Positions 1 through 12,391 of a stretch of 64,000 nucleotides of DNA are shown here, piece after piece. A model generated the notes under the pieces. The model had not been told where the DNA came from. It searched no databases and saw only the letters and a program-made list of their open reading frames with translations. Both the position numbers and the translations under genes were made by a program. Position 1 is the first letter of the stretch. Every line of letters starts with the position of its first letter. Source of the DNA: Epiperipatus broadwayi (lineage: Eukaryota; Onychophora; Udeonychophora; Euonychophora; Peripatidae); the NCBI GenBank assembly GCA_028023455.1, contig JAQFVV010000275.1:808001-872000 (forward strand). Direction: 5' to 3'.

Positions 1-322
1 AAGTAGAAGAGTCTCATACTAATTTAAAGCAAAATAAAGTTGTTAATTTATTCTATTCATTAATAGAATTGGCACCATGGGCGTTTGTTCATATAATGTG
101 TAGAATCGGTGTTAAGTAGGGGGTTACAATATATATATATAAAATACATATTTTGCGGGTTCATCCGTGTTAAAAACTTTTAATATTAATATACTGACAT
201 TTTGAATTGGTCACACAAGCCATCCACAGAGTTATAAAAGGTAGAAAGACGGTTGTAGAGGCGCTACAATCTCTGATTTGAATAAAATGTTAAAATTCCA
301 CCAATAGCAAAAAATGTTAAAT

Positions 323-649
323 TTAGGAATGTTTTTTAAAAAAATCTTTCCAAATAGGAGGAAGTTTGCATGTATCATCTCGCTTATTGATACAATCTGG
401 CCTTTTAAATATCTCAATGGCTTCTCTAATTTTGCATTGGTAGAGATTATCACATCTGGATATGATCCTGGTACTAGAAAAATCAATTTTATGACCTGAA
501 TCTATAGTATGGAGTGAGAGTGCTGATGATGATGAGTGTTGTTTAACTGCATTAGCATGCTCATCTCTCCTAACACTGATGTGATGATTACTCATACCTA
601 TGTAAGAAGCTTTACAATTTTTACATGAGATTTGATAGACACCAGGATG
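323..649 (-). pseudogene. Penelope-like GIY-YIG endonuclease, left copy, 5'-truncated
   Basis: Read on the minus strand, the element-derived part starts near 649 with HPGVYQISCKNC, followed by YIGMS and a conserved R in SVRRDEH. This matches the GVY...YIG core of GIY-YIG nucleases, the C-terminal domain of Penelope-like reverse transcriptases. It ends in KKHS and a stop at 323. The open frame runs upstream to 736, but those first residues are the antisense of the other palindrome arm and not native protein. The whole reverse transcriptase domain is missing, so this is a dead 3' fragment. In intact elements the domain nicks target DNA. Confidence 0.75.
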
Positions 650-949
650 AAAAATTGTAAAGCTTCTTACATAGGTATGAGTAATCATCACATCAGTGTT
701 AGGAGAGATGAGCATGCTAATGCAGTTAAACAACACTCATCATCATCAGCACTCTCACTCCATACTATAGATTCAGGTCATAAAATTGATTTTTCTAGTA
801 CCAGGATCATATCCAGATGTGATAATCTCTACCAATGCAAAATTAGAGAAGCCATTGAGATACTTAAAAGGCCAGATTGTATCAATAAGCGAGATGATAC
901 ATGCAAACTTCCTCCTATTTGGAAAGATTTTTTTAAAAAACATTCCTAA
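650..949 (+). pseudogene. Penelope-like GIY-YIG endonuclease, right copy, 5'-truncated
   Basis: Mirror copy of the left arm. It keeps KNCKASYIGMS and everything downstream to the stop at 949 but lacks the preceding GVYQIS, so the first half of the GIY-YIG core is absent. An open frame begins at 632 inside the spacer, with a chance ATG. The protein is identical to the left copy except ILKRP instead of IFKRP. The near identity of two dead fragments means that they arose together or have been homogenised. Confidence 0.7.
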
Positions 950-1137
950 ATTTAACATTTTTTGCTATTGGTGGAATTTTAACATTTTATTCAAATCAGA
1001 GATTGTAGCGCCTCTACAACCGTCTTTCTACCTTTTATAACTCTGTGGATGGCTTGTGTGACCAAGTCGAAATGTCAGTATATTAATATTAAAAGTTTTT
1101 AACATGGATGAACCCGCAAAATATGTATTTTATATAT

Positions 1138-4100
1138 TTAACCCATGCAAGTCTTCGTTTTAACACATATATATATAAATGTCCGTTAATTAAAACAAAA
1201 TTGTAATTATAATAAAATTTAACGATTCATATATATAAAGATGTTAGATGCTAGCATATTTAATAAAATTAAATAAAAATTCACTTCCATTAAACATTAT
1301 TTTTTCATAGTAGTGAGTGGATAAACGTGAAGCAAGCATAATTTGAAAATCAAAAGAAGTTTCCTAAAAATTAATCTAAATATTGTCATTCTATACAAAG
1401 GTAAATTGTAATGCACACTAATAATAATAAACACTTATTTTAATTTATATTTTGTCATCCAAATAAGGTAACTTAATATTATAATTTAGCAGCAGTGCAT
1501 GAAAAAGTTATTCTAATTCCAGAAAAAATTATAAAAAAAAAACAAGACACATAAAAAACAATATAAAGATTTACAATGAGTTTACAAACTAATCCATAAC
1601 ACAAATGTGTACACATATATTATATGCAATTTTAATAATTTGTTTATTTGATATCTTCCAATGCTATTATTTATCTTCTGCTGAGAATTTTATTTTTAAA
1701 AAAATATTTGTAATTTTTTCTTAATTATAATTCTCCTTGCATACTATCATCAGCCATACATTGTTGTTTTTATTCTTTTAGAGATAATCTTTATAATGGA
1801 AATGGGATATGGATCTCCCATGAGAACTATATCCAAGTACACTATAAACTATTTTAGAAAATGTATTACCATTCATTTGTTTCTGATGTTCAATTGAGAA
1901 AAAATCAACTTTATAATAGTACATTCAATCATATATTCAGAAAATTGAAGAAAATATCTATGAGTCTTATGTTGTTGCTACCATATTTTTAAAATCTTAC
2001 ATAAATTCCATAAATAAAACTTTTATAATGCCTTTATGTTATGTCATATAAAAAGTATCACTTCTATACAAAAAATTAAAGAAATAACAGCTTTATATAT
2101 GACTCATTTAATTGGAGTAGCTATATCACTATAATATAAATACCCTATCTTTTGACTTGTTATATGCAATAACAGTGCAATAGAATGCATTTAGATTCTC
2201 AACATCCAAATCCACTTTTCTTCATGGATTGATAACCATCTTAGTGAAAAGTTTCCAAATATTTTTTCCATCATTGATTGGTAAAAAGATATGAGTTGTT
2301 TTTTTTCCTTTTTATCTGTTCAATTTTAAAATCCTATCATTAAATCTATATTATATTTTTATATCTGCTTAAATAAATCAATGATAAACTGTTTTAAGGA
2401 TGATAGCATATTGTGAATAAGAAAAAAACATATATATGTAGTAATAGAACATATATATTATCCAATCTAAATGAAGAAAGATAAAATTATCCCAATCATT
2501 GAAGAACCAAAATGTAATGGATAACATTATCCCAATTATGTTTAAACAAATTACTTATTTGCCCTTCCAACTGGCTATATATGAAATAAATCAAAATTGC
2601 ATAGAGCAATAATGATGCCTATCATTATAATTTATTCTAAGGGTTAATATGACTGACTAACAAAATATATATTAGAAACAAAGGTAATTTTATTGAATCT
2701 AATATATACATTAAATAAGTAGACTTATGTATATTTAAATATATCACCTAACACTGATTTGTATAAGTGACTTTAAAATTATATAATAACTAAAAAAATG
2801 TTGATTCATAAAATTATGAATTATTTAATAAACTTCATAATGACTCTAGCACTAAAATGAAAATAAAAATAAAATATTAGTACCCTTCCAAATAAACTTC
2901 AAAATCATTGCTTATAAAACAAATGGTACAGACTTATTTCCAGGTTTGATTTTTAAATAGTATATGTATTTTAAATATTTTTTTAAATACAAACCCAAAT
3001 ACAAAAAAAAAATACTTTTAATAAGTATATGTATTAAATAAACAAAGACATATTTGTACTCAATAAGTATACATTAATATAAACACAAAACAATATTTAT
3101 ATTTTCCAAATATTCAACTTTAAAAAAAAATTAAATCAAATAAATAAAGGTATATTATATATAGCAAATATATGAATTGTTGTTTATGTTTTGCATAAGA
3201 GTTATTATATGAAGTTAAAATGAAAATAAATAAATAATTGACTGGTAAAATATTGTAAAATTAATAAAGTAGATAATAGATATGCTCTCAAAGCTAGGTT
3301 AATCGATTAAATACCACTAAATCAAAAGAAATGATCAAAATTCACTCCACTATATTATAAAGGGTTTATATATTATATCCACTTTGAACAATGCTTATTA
3401 CTACAAGCACTGAATACTTAAGTTTATTATCTCTAAAGAGGCTCACTCAAGCCTATAAATCTAATATTTCTTTGTCTACTTAGCCAATTAATGCTACCTT
3501 ATCACTTAATATAAGTATGTGACTTATTTCACATAATCTTTTGTTTATTAGTTTAAATACATACATACACACAAAAAAATATAATGACGATTTCTAACTG
3601 ACAGGTAAGAATACTTATTCATGACTTTAAATAACTGTTAATAAATCAATTTGATCCATGATTCCCAAGAGCACATCCAATTATCAAATAATTAAAAAAT
3701 TTTTTTAGAAGAATTAAGTTATATAAATAATAAAATTTTAATAGTAAAATTTGTAAAGACAAATCAAAATTTTAATAGAAGTTTATAATAACTCATATGA
3801 AATTAAAACTTATATTCTTTGTACTTAATATTTACAACCTTTATAAAATATTTGTTTTATTAAAACAAGACACATTAAATAGAATAAAATTATACTTATA
3901 AAAACATTTATTTCATTTTTCTAATTAAAAATATACATATCGATCTCAAAAATATCTATATAAACATATCATTTAAATTAATAAAATTATTAATTTACCC
4001 TTTAAAAGTCCAACTTGTTTTGTTATTTTACTTTTTTCTTCTTAATATTTGAATGCATTTTATCTCAGGTTTAATTTTGAAGAAAAAATATCACGTTAAT

Positions 4101-4841
4101 GAAAATTGTCAGTTCTTAGATGCATGTATATTTTTATTTACCAAGATTTCTTTCCTTAAAAATTGAAATGTTGAATTTAATATGCTGATTAATTCCAGTT
4201 GTTTCCAAATTGTTATTGAATTTACCATTGTAGAATTTTTTTAGATAGCTGTCTTAAATTTCAGCTTAAGACAATGAAAATTTATATGTTGAGTTATTGC
4301 TTAGTTTCTTTTAATTGCCAAGATAAAGAAAAGAAGATTGCAGTTTACCCTTAAACTGCAATAATATGTTATTCACCCCAACATTATTGATGTGTTTAGT
4401 ACAATAGATTATCCAATTATTTGGAAAAATGGCGATTCTGAAGAAACAAAGTACAACTAATTTTTCTCTTTCAGTTTCTTTAATAATAATTTAATAATGG
4501 TCTTCTTTTTCTGTTGTGGTTGTACTTTTTTTCATGTGCCACACAACATGCAGTCTTGACTACAATTGTTATCATATGTTTTTAAAAAATAATATTGGAA
4601 ATAAAAAATATTAATCACATAAAAAATATTACATCGAAAATTTATTTGATAGCTTTAAAAATAAATAAATAAATAGATAGATAAATAATAAATAATAAAC
4701 ATTGCATTTTGTAAATAATCACTTAAAATAAAATAATCTTTTTTATAACTAACAATATATATGTTTTTTTTTTTATAATATTGATATACACATATATTAA
4801 TTAGAACATGTCATTATTATCATTTAAAATCTCACCATTAA
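1138..4841. other. AT-rich stretch without recognisable genes
   Basis: About 3.7 kb of AT-rich DNA with homopolymer and short tandem tracts (for example GATA-like units near 4670-4690). I see no ORF with family features, no tRNA and no clear element end. It may be intergenic or intronic, or very old repeat. Confidence 0.6.
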
Positions 4842-4903
<62 letters not shown>

Positions 4904-4907
4904 CAGC

Positions 4908-4977
<70 letters not shown>
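4842..4977. repeat. (AAT)n microsatellite with a CAACAGC interruption
   Basis: About 136 bases of AAT/ATA units, interrupted near 4901 by CAACAGC. It lies 24 bases before the scaffold gap. Open frames reading poly-Tyr or poly-Ile across it are artefacts. Confidence 0.95.
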
Positions 4978-5001
4978 TATCCCGTAGCAAATCTCTTTTG
5001 A

Positions 5002-5501
5002 NNNNNNNNNNNNNNNNNNNNNNNNNNNNNNNNNNNNNNNNNNNNNNNNNNNNNNNNNNNNNNNNNNNNNNNNNNNNNNNNNNNNNNNNNNNNNNNNNNN
5101 NNNNNNNNNNNNNNNNNNNNNNNNNNNNNNNNNNNNNNNNNNNNNNNNNNNNNNNNNNNNNNNNNNNNNNNNNNNNNNNNNNNNNNNNNNNNNNNNNNNN
5201 NNNNNNNNNNNNNNNNNNNNNNNNNNNNNNNNNNNNNNNNNNNNNNNNNNNNNNNNNNNNNNNNNNNNNNNNNNNNNNNNNNNNNNNNNNNNNNNNNNNN
5301 NNNNNNNNNNNNNNNNNNNNNNNNNNNNNNNNNNNNNNNNNNNNNNNNNNNNNNNNNNNNNNNNNNNNNNNNNNNNNNNNNNNNNNNNNNNNNNNNNNNN
5401 NNNNNNNNNNNNNNNNNNNNNNNNNNNNNNNNNNNNNNNNNNNNNNNNNNNNNNNNNNNNNNNNNNNNNNNNNNNNNNNNNNNNNNNNNNNNNNNNNNNN
5501 N
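5002..5501. other. Scaffold gap of 500 N
   Basis: Exactly 500 unknown bases, a round number that suggests a placeholder rather than a measured distance. It sits between two (AAT)n tracts, which probably caused the assembly break. Nothing can be annotated across it. Confidence 0.99.
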
Positions 5502-5775
5502 AAACATTTGAAGACACTTGGACATTATATACTATGCCAAACTAACAACAAGGCAAAGGGGGGGGGGTAACAATCAGATAACAAATATGTGAAAGATCTA
5601 ATGTTCACACCATATTGGGCAACATAGACTCATCAGAACCCAAACGGAAATAACAAGATAGTTAGAACAACAAGGTAAACCCCAATTGTATGATTACACA
5701 TCACTGTATACATTAGAAATCATAAATTATTATTGAAACTAAAAAAGGATCAATAAAGTTTATTATTGTTGAAAC

Positions 5776-5777
<2 letters not shown>
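5502..5777 (+). mobile_element. 3' end of a (AAT)n-tailed non-LTR retrotransposon
   Basis: Non-coding sequence ending in ATCAATAAAGTTTATTATTG, then TTGAAACTT, directly followed by (AAT)n. The same terminal wording (ATCAATAAAGTT...GAAAC) occurs at 12495-12513, 15202-15220 and 21140-21171, each followed by an (AAT)-type tract. I read it as a 3' UTR of one non-LTR family on the plus strand. The 5' part is lost in the gap. A run of G lies at about 5559-5567. Confidence 0.55.
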
Positions 5778-5860
<83 letters not shown>

Positions 5861-5870
5861 CAGCAACAAC
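5778..5870. repeat. (AAT)n microsatellite ending in CAACAGCAACAAC
   Basis: About 80 bases of AAT units and then CAA/CAG units. It follows directly on the non-LTR 3' end. Confidence 0.9.
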
Positions 5871-7005
5871 TAAAGCCATGTACCATTAATAAATAAACAA
5901 AATAATAAATCCAAACAACAATAACTATAACCAATAACCATAAATAATAATAGCACTAAATATATAAAATCAAATCAAATAGATTTTTTTTAAAAATCAA
6001 AAATGACTTTTAAAATAAAGGTGGATTTGTCGATCTTTTACAATATTTTATATAGTACAAGTTTTATGCCATGTTTCTGTAAGTAAATAGATTTTTTTTT
6101 AAAAAAATAATTAAATAAATTTCTGGTTAGGATTGGTAAGATCAAGAAATAAAATTACATTTGATTATATTTTATACTTTATATTAGATATTTTCTTAAA
6201 ATAATATATTTAAATAATTATGGCAAATTATTTTAAATATTTGGTAAAACATAAATCTAGTAAATTATCTCATTTTAAATAAAATGATAAAAACCTACAA
6301 ATAATTTTATATTAATAGGTAAGGCAAATTATGAATAAATAATTAGTAAGTTTGAAAATCATAATTGTATAAAAAATAATTGGAGAGAATTACTTTTTGA
6401 TGGCAGAATAAAATGCGTTTTCGGAAGAATTTATAAGAGATAGAAAAAACTAAATTATTTTAGTGTTTTTTAGTTAAAAGAATTGATTTCAGTTAATACT
6501 AAAGTTTCCAGTTAATATCAAGCTAGAGTAAGATGACAGGTAAGCTAGATCATCCTTTTCTCTGAATACTAAAGAAATTAAAAGGTTTGTATTAATTTCC
6601 TATATCTCATTGCATTACTATCCTATCATCATATTTTTGCTAAGAAATTATCTATCTTCATTTAAAAAGAGATTTTTGAAGTTTTATTGGCCAAGTCCAG
6701 GGTCTAGAAATAATTTGTGCTGGGAAACTATTGAAATCATAGCAGTAAATATAAAAATTAAATGTTCAGAAAATCCACAGGATTTGTAAAAATAAATACC
6801 CCATGGGGTTTGTGGAAAAAAAACCCCACTTCCAATTTATTTAGATATACACAACAATATGCATAGTTATATAAATCCATTTAATTTGCCACTATAATAT
6901 TTAAATAAAATATTTAACTTATATCTATATTAAATTTTTTATATTTTTATATACTTTTCTATGTTATATATATATATATATATATTTTTATATATTTTTA
7001 TATAT

Positions 7006-7057
<52 letters not shown>

Positions 7058-8159
7058 AGATGAAATCATTAATAAGCTTCAAAAGAAAGTTAATTTGTTG
7101 AGTGATGCTTTTAAGAACTTTTTAATTTTAGTCTAGAATATATGTAAATGAAAGAATTCTATATATGTATTCAAATAGAATCACTTTATTTTATTTTACT
7201 TTTAATTATTTAAATAAAAGAAAAGTGCAAAGATAAAAATAATAAGAACGTTATAAACCAAACAAGCCATATAAATCTTGATGATGCTTAAAACTGAAAC
7301 AAAAATTACTTATTTCTTTTAACTTATAAGTGATTTTCTCTTACCTTTATACAAATAATTATATGTTATAAAATATTAGTCTATTATTATGCAAGGTTAT
7401 TAATTATTTATTTAATTCTCTATTTCATTTACTAGTTTAGTATTAGTAAGTAATTTTAATCAAAAGCGATTTAAAACAACATTCCAGCACATGTATATAG
7501 TGTAATTAATTCTCTTCTGACTAAAACGAATTATTTATTATAAATTATTAATCAGTATGGTATATTATTTTAACTTGAGTCTTTTTTATACTTAATCCAC
7601 ATAATTACTATCTGTTTGTGATTCTGATATAAAATTTCATGTCATAATTTCATAGAATTTTTAAAACTGAACAAGTGTCTGCATTATGTCTTCATTAGTA
7701 TCTATCTAGATATGTTTTTATTTTATAAAAATCAAATTAGTTAGAATTTGCTTTCACAGTCTAAGTTGTATGCCAATTTCCAGAAGTTTAACGGTATGTC
7801 ATATTAGTTATAGTCTAAAGTTTAAAAATAAAAAAAATTCTATCATTCATTTTTCTCAGTCTATGATTATTTACGATTTTTATGTAATTTTTATACTACT
7901 TCATATTAAATAAAACTTACAATAATAAAATTATTTTTATTAAAATACCTGATTGTAATTTAAAAAAAAAAATCCTTCAACTGAACTCAATTACTTGGTT
8001 AAAAAATTTTATGCTGTGGTTCTTTTTGTTAGTATTATCACATATCTTTCATACAAGTGTTTTATGATAAAATTTCAACTAATTTTGTATGCCATTATAT
8101 TTAACTAATTTGTATGAAACAGAAAGCATTCTATTGATCCATATTTTTATAAAACATGT
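5871..8159. other. AT-rich stretch without recognisable genes; TA/TG microsatellite inside
   Basis: No ORF with recognisable features. A (TA)n tract with a short (TG)n end lies at about 6966-7057. Nothing else can be supported. Confidence 0.6.
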
Positions 8160-9400
8160 TTCCAAATGATCTTGGTTTTGAAGAATGGTGTTGGAAAATG
8201 TTGGATAATGAAGAAGATGATGATGGTGATGTTTTTGAGATTGCAAAATAACAATATGGAAATGGAGAGTAAACACAATACTGATACTGAAATATCTGAA
8301 TCTGATATTGCAGAGAATGTTAATGCTATGAATTTGACAATAATAATCTATGCAACAAGAATATTCTGTTTTGATAATGAAATCATATGTTCCAAAGATC
8401 CTCCATCAGTAAACAAAAAAATAAGACAACAAAATATAATCAAAACTTTATCATGTTTGATAAATAATGTAAAAGCCTTTTAGGTAATAGCCCAAATTAA
8501 GTATGAAATTTATTATTTACTAATAACATTCTGAATGAAATAAAATGTAAACAAATAAAAAAAATAGAGTAAGCAAGATGAAAATATAACATTCAAAATC
8601 ATCATCTTTTTTTTATATGTCAAAGCGTCGGCCAGGAAGCGAACCCCAGGACAACTGCTTATAAGGTGGCTGTGCTAACCATTCATCCACCAATGCTTGA
8701 CTATCATCTTCATCTTTGTGATATGGATTTATTAGAACAGAAAATATTTTTGGTACTACTAATTTACATAGAAATATTCAAAACAGGCAGTGAAAATTTT
8801 GATTTGCTCTATGCAATTAAGAGAATTATATGAAAATTTTTTTAACAACTATTATTAAAAGAAGATTTGAACTTTAAATTCATTGTTTTAATTGTGTTAA
8901 TCCTGATGATTAAAAACTGATTAAAAGTGATGTGGCAGTTGCTATCAATAATTATTTATTTATCAAGAATTTGTAAAAATTATATCATTGTAACACAAGC
9001 TTGCACTGATGAAATGTTTTTGACATTTAGAAGGGAGGGGTCAAAAAAACTTAGGAAATACAAAATAAAACTAATTTGCCTTACTGATGTTTTAAAAGTT
9101 ATCTGCAATATAAATATTTAAGAAGAAGTGCTGACAATAAATCAACTGAAAAAGAAAAATACTTCAGCCTCCCATTACAGTCTGTTTTAGATGGTGAAAC
9201 CAATATAAAATTCTAACAGGTATGTTGCAGAAAATAAGTGGTTTCCATAGTACTTTTCCAATATATTTAGCTCCTCATTTCTCATATGAGCTTGCTTATT
9301 GAAATTCATAAAGATTTGCACACATATCTGATAATAATCCTTTAAAATGTTCTGGCCACTCAGAATAAAGCATTGAATATAAAATAATACAAATACTTTC
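8160..9400 (+). pseudogene. Decayed piggyBac-like transposase
   Basis: Fragments in different frames follow the order of a piggyBac transposase. There is an acidic N-terminal stretch (EISESDIAEN, about 8295-8330). Next comes a block CSKDPPSVNKKIRQQNI at about 8393-8442, which resembles the W-K-x-x-P...R-x-x-N-I block of the family. Further on is NYIIVTQACTDEMFLTFRRE at about 8977-9036, resembling the catalytic D region (xTxDExLxxFRGR). A stretch NRYVAENKWFP near 9215-9245 resembles the N-x-x-x-DNWFTS block. Stops and shifts separate the pieces, so it cannot make an enzyme. The identification rests on motif order by eye; no terminal repeats or TTAA duplication were found. Confidence 0.5.
8625..8696 (-). 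pseudogene. tRNA-like sequence (tRNA pseudogene or SINE head)
   Basis: On the minus strand this 72-base segment has a near-complete 7-bp acceptor stem (GCATTGG with CCGACGC, one mismatch), an A-box-like TGGATGAATGGTTAGCAC and a B-box-like GGGTTCGCTTCC at normal spacing. The anticodon loop reads CTTATAA, which would give UAU. The D stem, anticodon stem and T stem are poorly paired, so a working tRNA is unlikely. It interrupts the piggyBac remnant. A tRNA-derived SINE head is the main alternative; an A-rich stretch follows on its 3' side. Confidence 0.55.
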
Positions 9401-9493
9401 AAATAAATATACTTAAATAAATTTTCTATGAAGAGAAATAAATATAAAGCATTTTTTCAATTACTTCATGAACTATTTACACATGTATTTAAA

Positions 9494-9795
9494 CATCATT
9501 ACAATTAAAATAATTATTGATAGCAGTTTAATCCTAATTTAGTAATCTCTTAATTTCTATATTATATTGCATTAATAATATTTTTATTAAAATGTAAATA
9601 AATTAAAGTGTGGATCCAAAAAAAATTTTATTCACACACATTATCATCATTACAATTAAAATAATATTTGATAGCAATTTAACCAATAATTTAGTCATCT
9701 CTTTATTGCTATATTGTATTGAATTTACAATACAAATATTTTATCAAAAAATATATAAATTAAAGTGTGAATCAAAAAAAAAAAATCATACAATT
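9494..9795. repeat. Two-copy tandem repeat, period about 151 bp
   Basis: The block beginning CATCATTACAATTAAAATAA at 9494 recurs at 9645 in the same orientation. Both copies end with AAATTAAAGTG followed by an A-run. The copies are diverged by scattered substitutions and small indels. No coding content. Confidence 0.75.
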
Positions 9796-9890
9796 CAAAG
9801 GAAGTTATAAAACATTTATTTTAAATTTAAGATAACTTATATGCACCTATCTTAAAGATTGGATTGGCTAATAGTTATAATTCTCCTCCT

Positions 9891-10286
<396 letters not shown>

Positions 10287-12269
10287 TTAATTAATTTATT
10301 AAACATATAATCTCCTTGTGATAAATAAATCACGCATGGAGCTTAACAAAAATACATGTGCAATAAAATAAAAAACATTAATATACAATAAAATAATTAA
10401 ATAGAAATAAAAAGTTTTTGATTATCATCAATTACAATCCAGTTCATAATTAATTTTCTCAAAGTTTTCCTTGATAAGTCATTAACATTAAATCCAATGT
10501 TTCTTATAAAAATATTATAAAATCTTGGACCAAGATAACATTTCTGATATCTGCAATGAGTTTTAAAGTACACTGGTTCAAATAATAAATCAAAATCACT
10601 TGATCTACTCACCATTATTGATGAAGAATTATATTTATTCATTTTTTTGTATTTAATATAATAACACAAAATATTCACTAAAAATAATTGATGAATAGTT
10701 AAAACTCCAGCACACTTAAATAATTCAAGTCTTGGCAAATCCAAAGGTTTAAACAAAATAATTCTTAATGTAAAATTTTGTAGTGTTTGCAATGACTTCA
10801 AAAAATATGCTGCAGTGCCACCCCATAATGTTATACCATAAGAAAGTCTGCTTAAGAAAATTTGTTTATATATACTTAATAGGACAGATTTATTCAAACA
10901 ATCTCTTAATCTATAAAAAAGAAAATTACATTTTCTTAATTTTACTTGAAGCCAAAGAATATGTTTATCCCAATGTAAATACTCATCCAAAACCAAGCCA
11001 AGGTAAGAAATTGTTGAAGTCCTGGTAATTTTCTGACAAGACGTTTTATTAACATAAGGCAATTGAATTAACAAGTCTTTTGCTGGAATATTTTTAAGAG
11101 AATACATTATGTAATTACATTTATTAATATTTAGCAGTAATCTATTATTGTTCATCCATTGTGTAATTTTAAATAAATCTTCATTCACAAGTTTCTCAAG
11201 TAAACTATATGAAACTGCTGAAGTAACCAAAGCAGTATCATCTGCAAAACAAAAAATGTTAGAATGAAGAGAAAGATCAAGCAGATCATTAATATAAACA
11301 GTAAATAACAATGGTCCCAGGACTGAACCTTGAGGAACTCCATATCTAATCATTTCAGAATCACTCAAAAAATTATTAATTTTCACAAATTGGCTTCTAT
11401 TACTTAAATAAGATTTAAACCATTCAAGCATAGCACTCCTTATGCCACAATGGTGTAACTTAATTATTAATATATCATGTGGAACACAGTCAAATGCTTT
11501 CTGCAAATCTAAATAAATGCCTATAGTTTTGTAACCTTTTTCTAAAGATTCAGTGATGACTGAAACATGTTCAGATAAAGCCAGTTCTGTAGATCTTCCT
11601 GGAAAAAACCCAAATTGATTGTTTGAAAATAAATTATATTTTTGAAAAAACAAAACAATTCTGTTTTTTACACACATTTCCAAAATTTGAGACAATGTTG
11701 ATAAAATAGAAATTGGCCTGTAGTTTTCCAAACATTCCCTATCTCCACTCTTAAAAATAGGTGTAACAACAGCAGATTTTAAACAATCTGGAAATATACC
11801 TGAATCAATAGAAGAATTAAATAAAAAAGATAAAATTGGTAAAAGAATGGAAACATTTTCAATTAATATTTTTACAGAAATACAATCCAAACCAATACAT
11901 TTTTTATGTCTCATTTTATAAAGAGAATCTAAAATTTCACAATCTTCAATCTCTTTAAAAACAAAAGAATTCAGGATAGATTTCTTATATTGAAAAACAT
12001 GAGAACTGCAATTATTGTCAAAACTATTCATTAACAATTCCACACTGTGTACAAAATATTGATTGAAATGATCAGCTATTAGTTTTGAATTATTTAAAAC
12101 ATCAATAGATATTTCATTAATCTTTAGTCTAGAAATTTGTGAAAATCCTTCTTTAAAAATAAATTTTTTTAACAACAGTCCAAAAGTTGCTTAATTTAGT
12201 TGATTTTAAAGAATCAATTTGAGTAGAATAGAAAATCAATATAAATATAAATGTATACATAATAAAGTA
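10287..12269 (-). mobile_element. 5'-truncated non-LTR retrotransposon, Jockey-superfamily type, copy 1
   Basis: The 3' end (plus coordinates 10287-10396) reads on the minus strand as a short UTR with ATCACAAGGAGATTATATG and TTTAATAAATTAA, running into (ATT)n. The element breaks off just upstream of the reverse transcriptase domain, where another (AAT)n tract begins. Both flanks are therefore the same microsatellite strand. It is duplicated almost unchanged 2663 bp downstream, and a diverged third copy lies at 24864-26240 on the other strand. Confidence 0.85.
10397..12175 (-). CDS. Non-LTR reverse transcriptase ORF, copy 1
   Basis: Open frame of 592 codons. The visible start is a TTG after an upstream in-frame stop, so the true protein began further upstream in the lost endonuclease part. 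Reverse transcriptase blocks in order: PIFKSGDRECLENYRPISI (139-157), motif A YLDLQKAFD (221-229), motif B GVPQGSVLGPLLF (279-291), and motif C FADD (310-313) with both catalytic aspartates. Thumb and C-terminal region follow to residue 592. The sequence style matches Jockey-superfamily lineages such as CR1, L2 or Daphne; I cannot choose between them. The domain copies element RNA at the target site. No internal stop is present, which is unusual for a truncated copy and suggests recent origin. Confidence 0.85.
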   Translation of the reverse strand: MLKKFIFKEGFSQISRLKINEISIDVLNNSKLIADHFNQYFVHSVELLMNSFDNNCSSHVFQYKKSILNSFVFKEIEDCEILDSLYKMRHKKCIGLDCISVKILIENVSILLPILSFLFNSSIDSGIFPDCLKSAVVTPIFKSGDRECLENYRPISILSTLSQILEMCVKNRIVLFFQKYNLFSNNQFGFFPGRSTELALSEHVSVITESLEKGYKTIGIYLDLQKAFDCVPHDILIIKLHHCGIRSAMLEWFKSYLSNRSQFVKINNFLSDSEMIRYGVPQGSVLGPLLFTVYINDLLDLSLHSNIFCFADDTALVTSAVSYSLLEKLVNEDLFKITQWMNNNRLLLNINKCNYIMYSLKNIPAKDLLIQLPYVNKTSCQKITRTSTISYLGLVLDEYLHWDKHILWLQVKLRKCNFLFYRLRDCLNKSVLLSIYKQIFLSRLSYGITLWGGTAAYFLKSLQTLQNFTLRIILFKPLDLPRLELFKCAGVLTIHQLFLVNILCYYIKYKKMNKYNSSSIMVSRSSDFDLLFEPVYFKTHCRYQKCYLGPRFYNIFIRNIGFNVNDLSRKTLRKLIMNWIVIDDNQKLFISI

Positions 12270-12316
12270 AAATAATAATAATAATAATAATAATAATCTT
12301 TCCCTCCTAATTTAAT

Positions 12317-12366
<50 letters not shown>

Positions 12367-12391
12367 CTTTCCCTCCTAATTTAATTTTTTT
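12270..12391. repeat. Two (AAT)n tracts separated by a duplicated CTTTCCCTCC unit
   Basis: (AAT)n at 12270-12297 and 12319-12366, each followed by the same 21-base spacer CTTTCCCTCC-TAATTTAATTT. This is a small tandem duplication of tract plus spacer. It recurs in the second unit at 14934-15090. Confidence 0.85.

Larger units (their letters stand above)
135..1137. mobile_element. Head-to-head palindrome of two Penelope-like element ends
   Basis: The left arm (135-622) is the reverse complement of the right arm (650-1137) without a gap; paired positions always sum to 1272. The spacer is only 27 bases (623-649). Each arm carries the 3' part of a Penelope-like ORF with its GIY-YIG endonuclease and about 190 bases of 3' sequence. 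The arms differ at only a few sites, for example F/L in xKRPDC and a few changes near 204 and 1067. Penelope-like elements are known to occur as partial inverted or tandem copies, so this may be an insertion product rather than an assembly fold. The spacer holds the GVYQIS stretch that only the left copy retains. Confidence 0.8.

Noticed and set aside
4801-5570. ORFs of about 190-240 codons near the gap
   Set aside because: They read through 500 N and a microsatellite and have no evidence.
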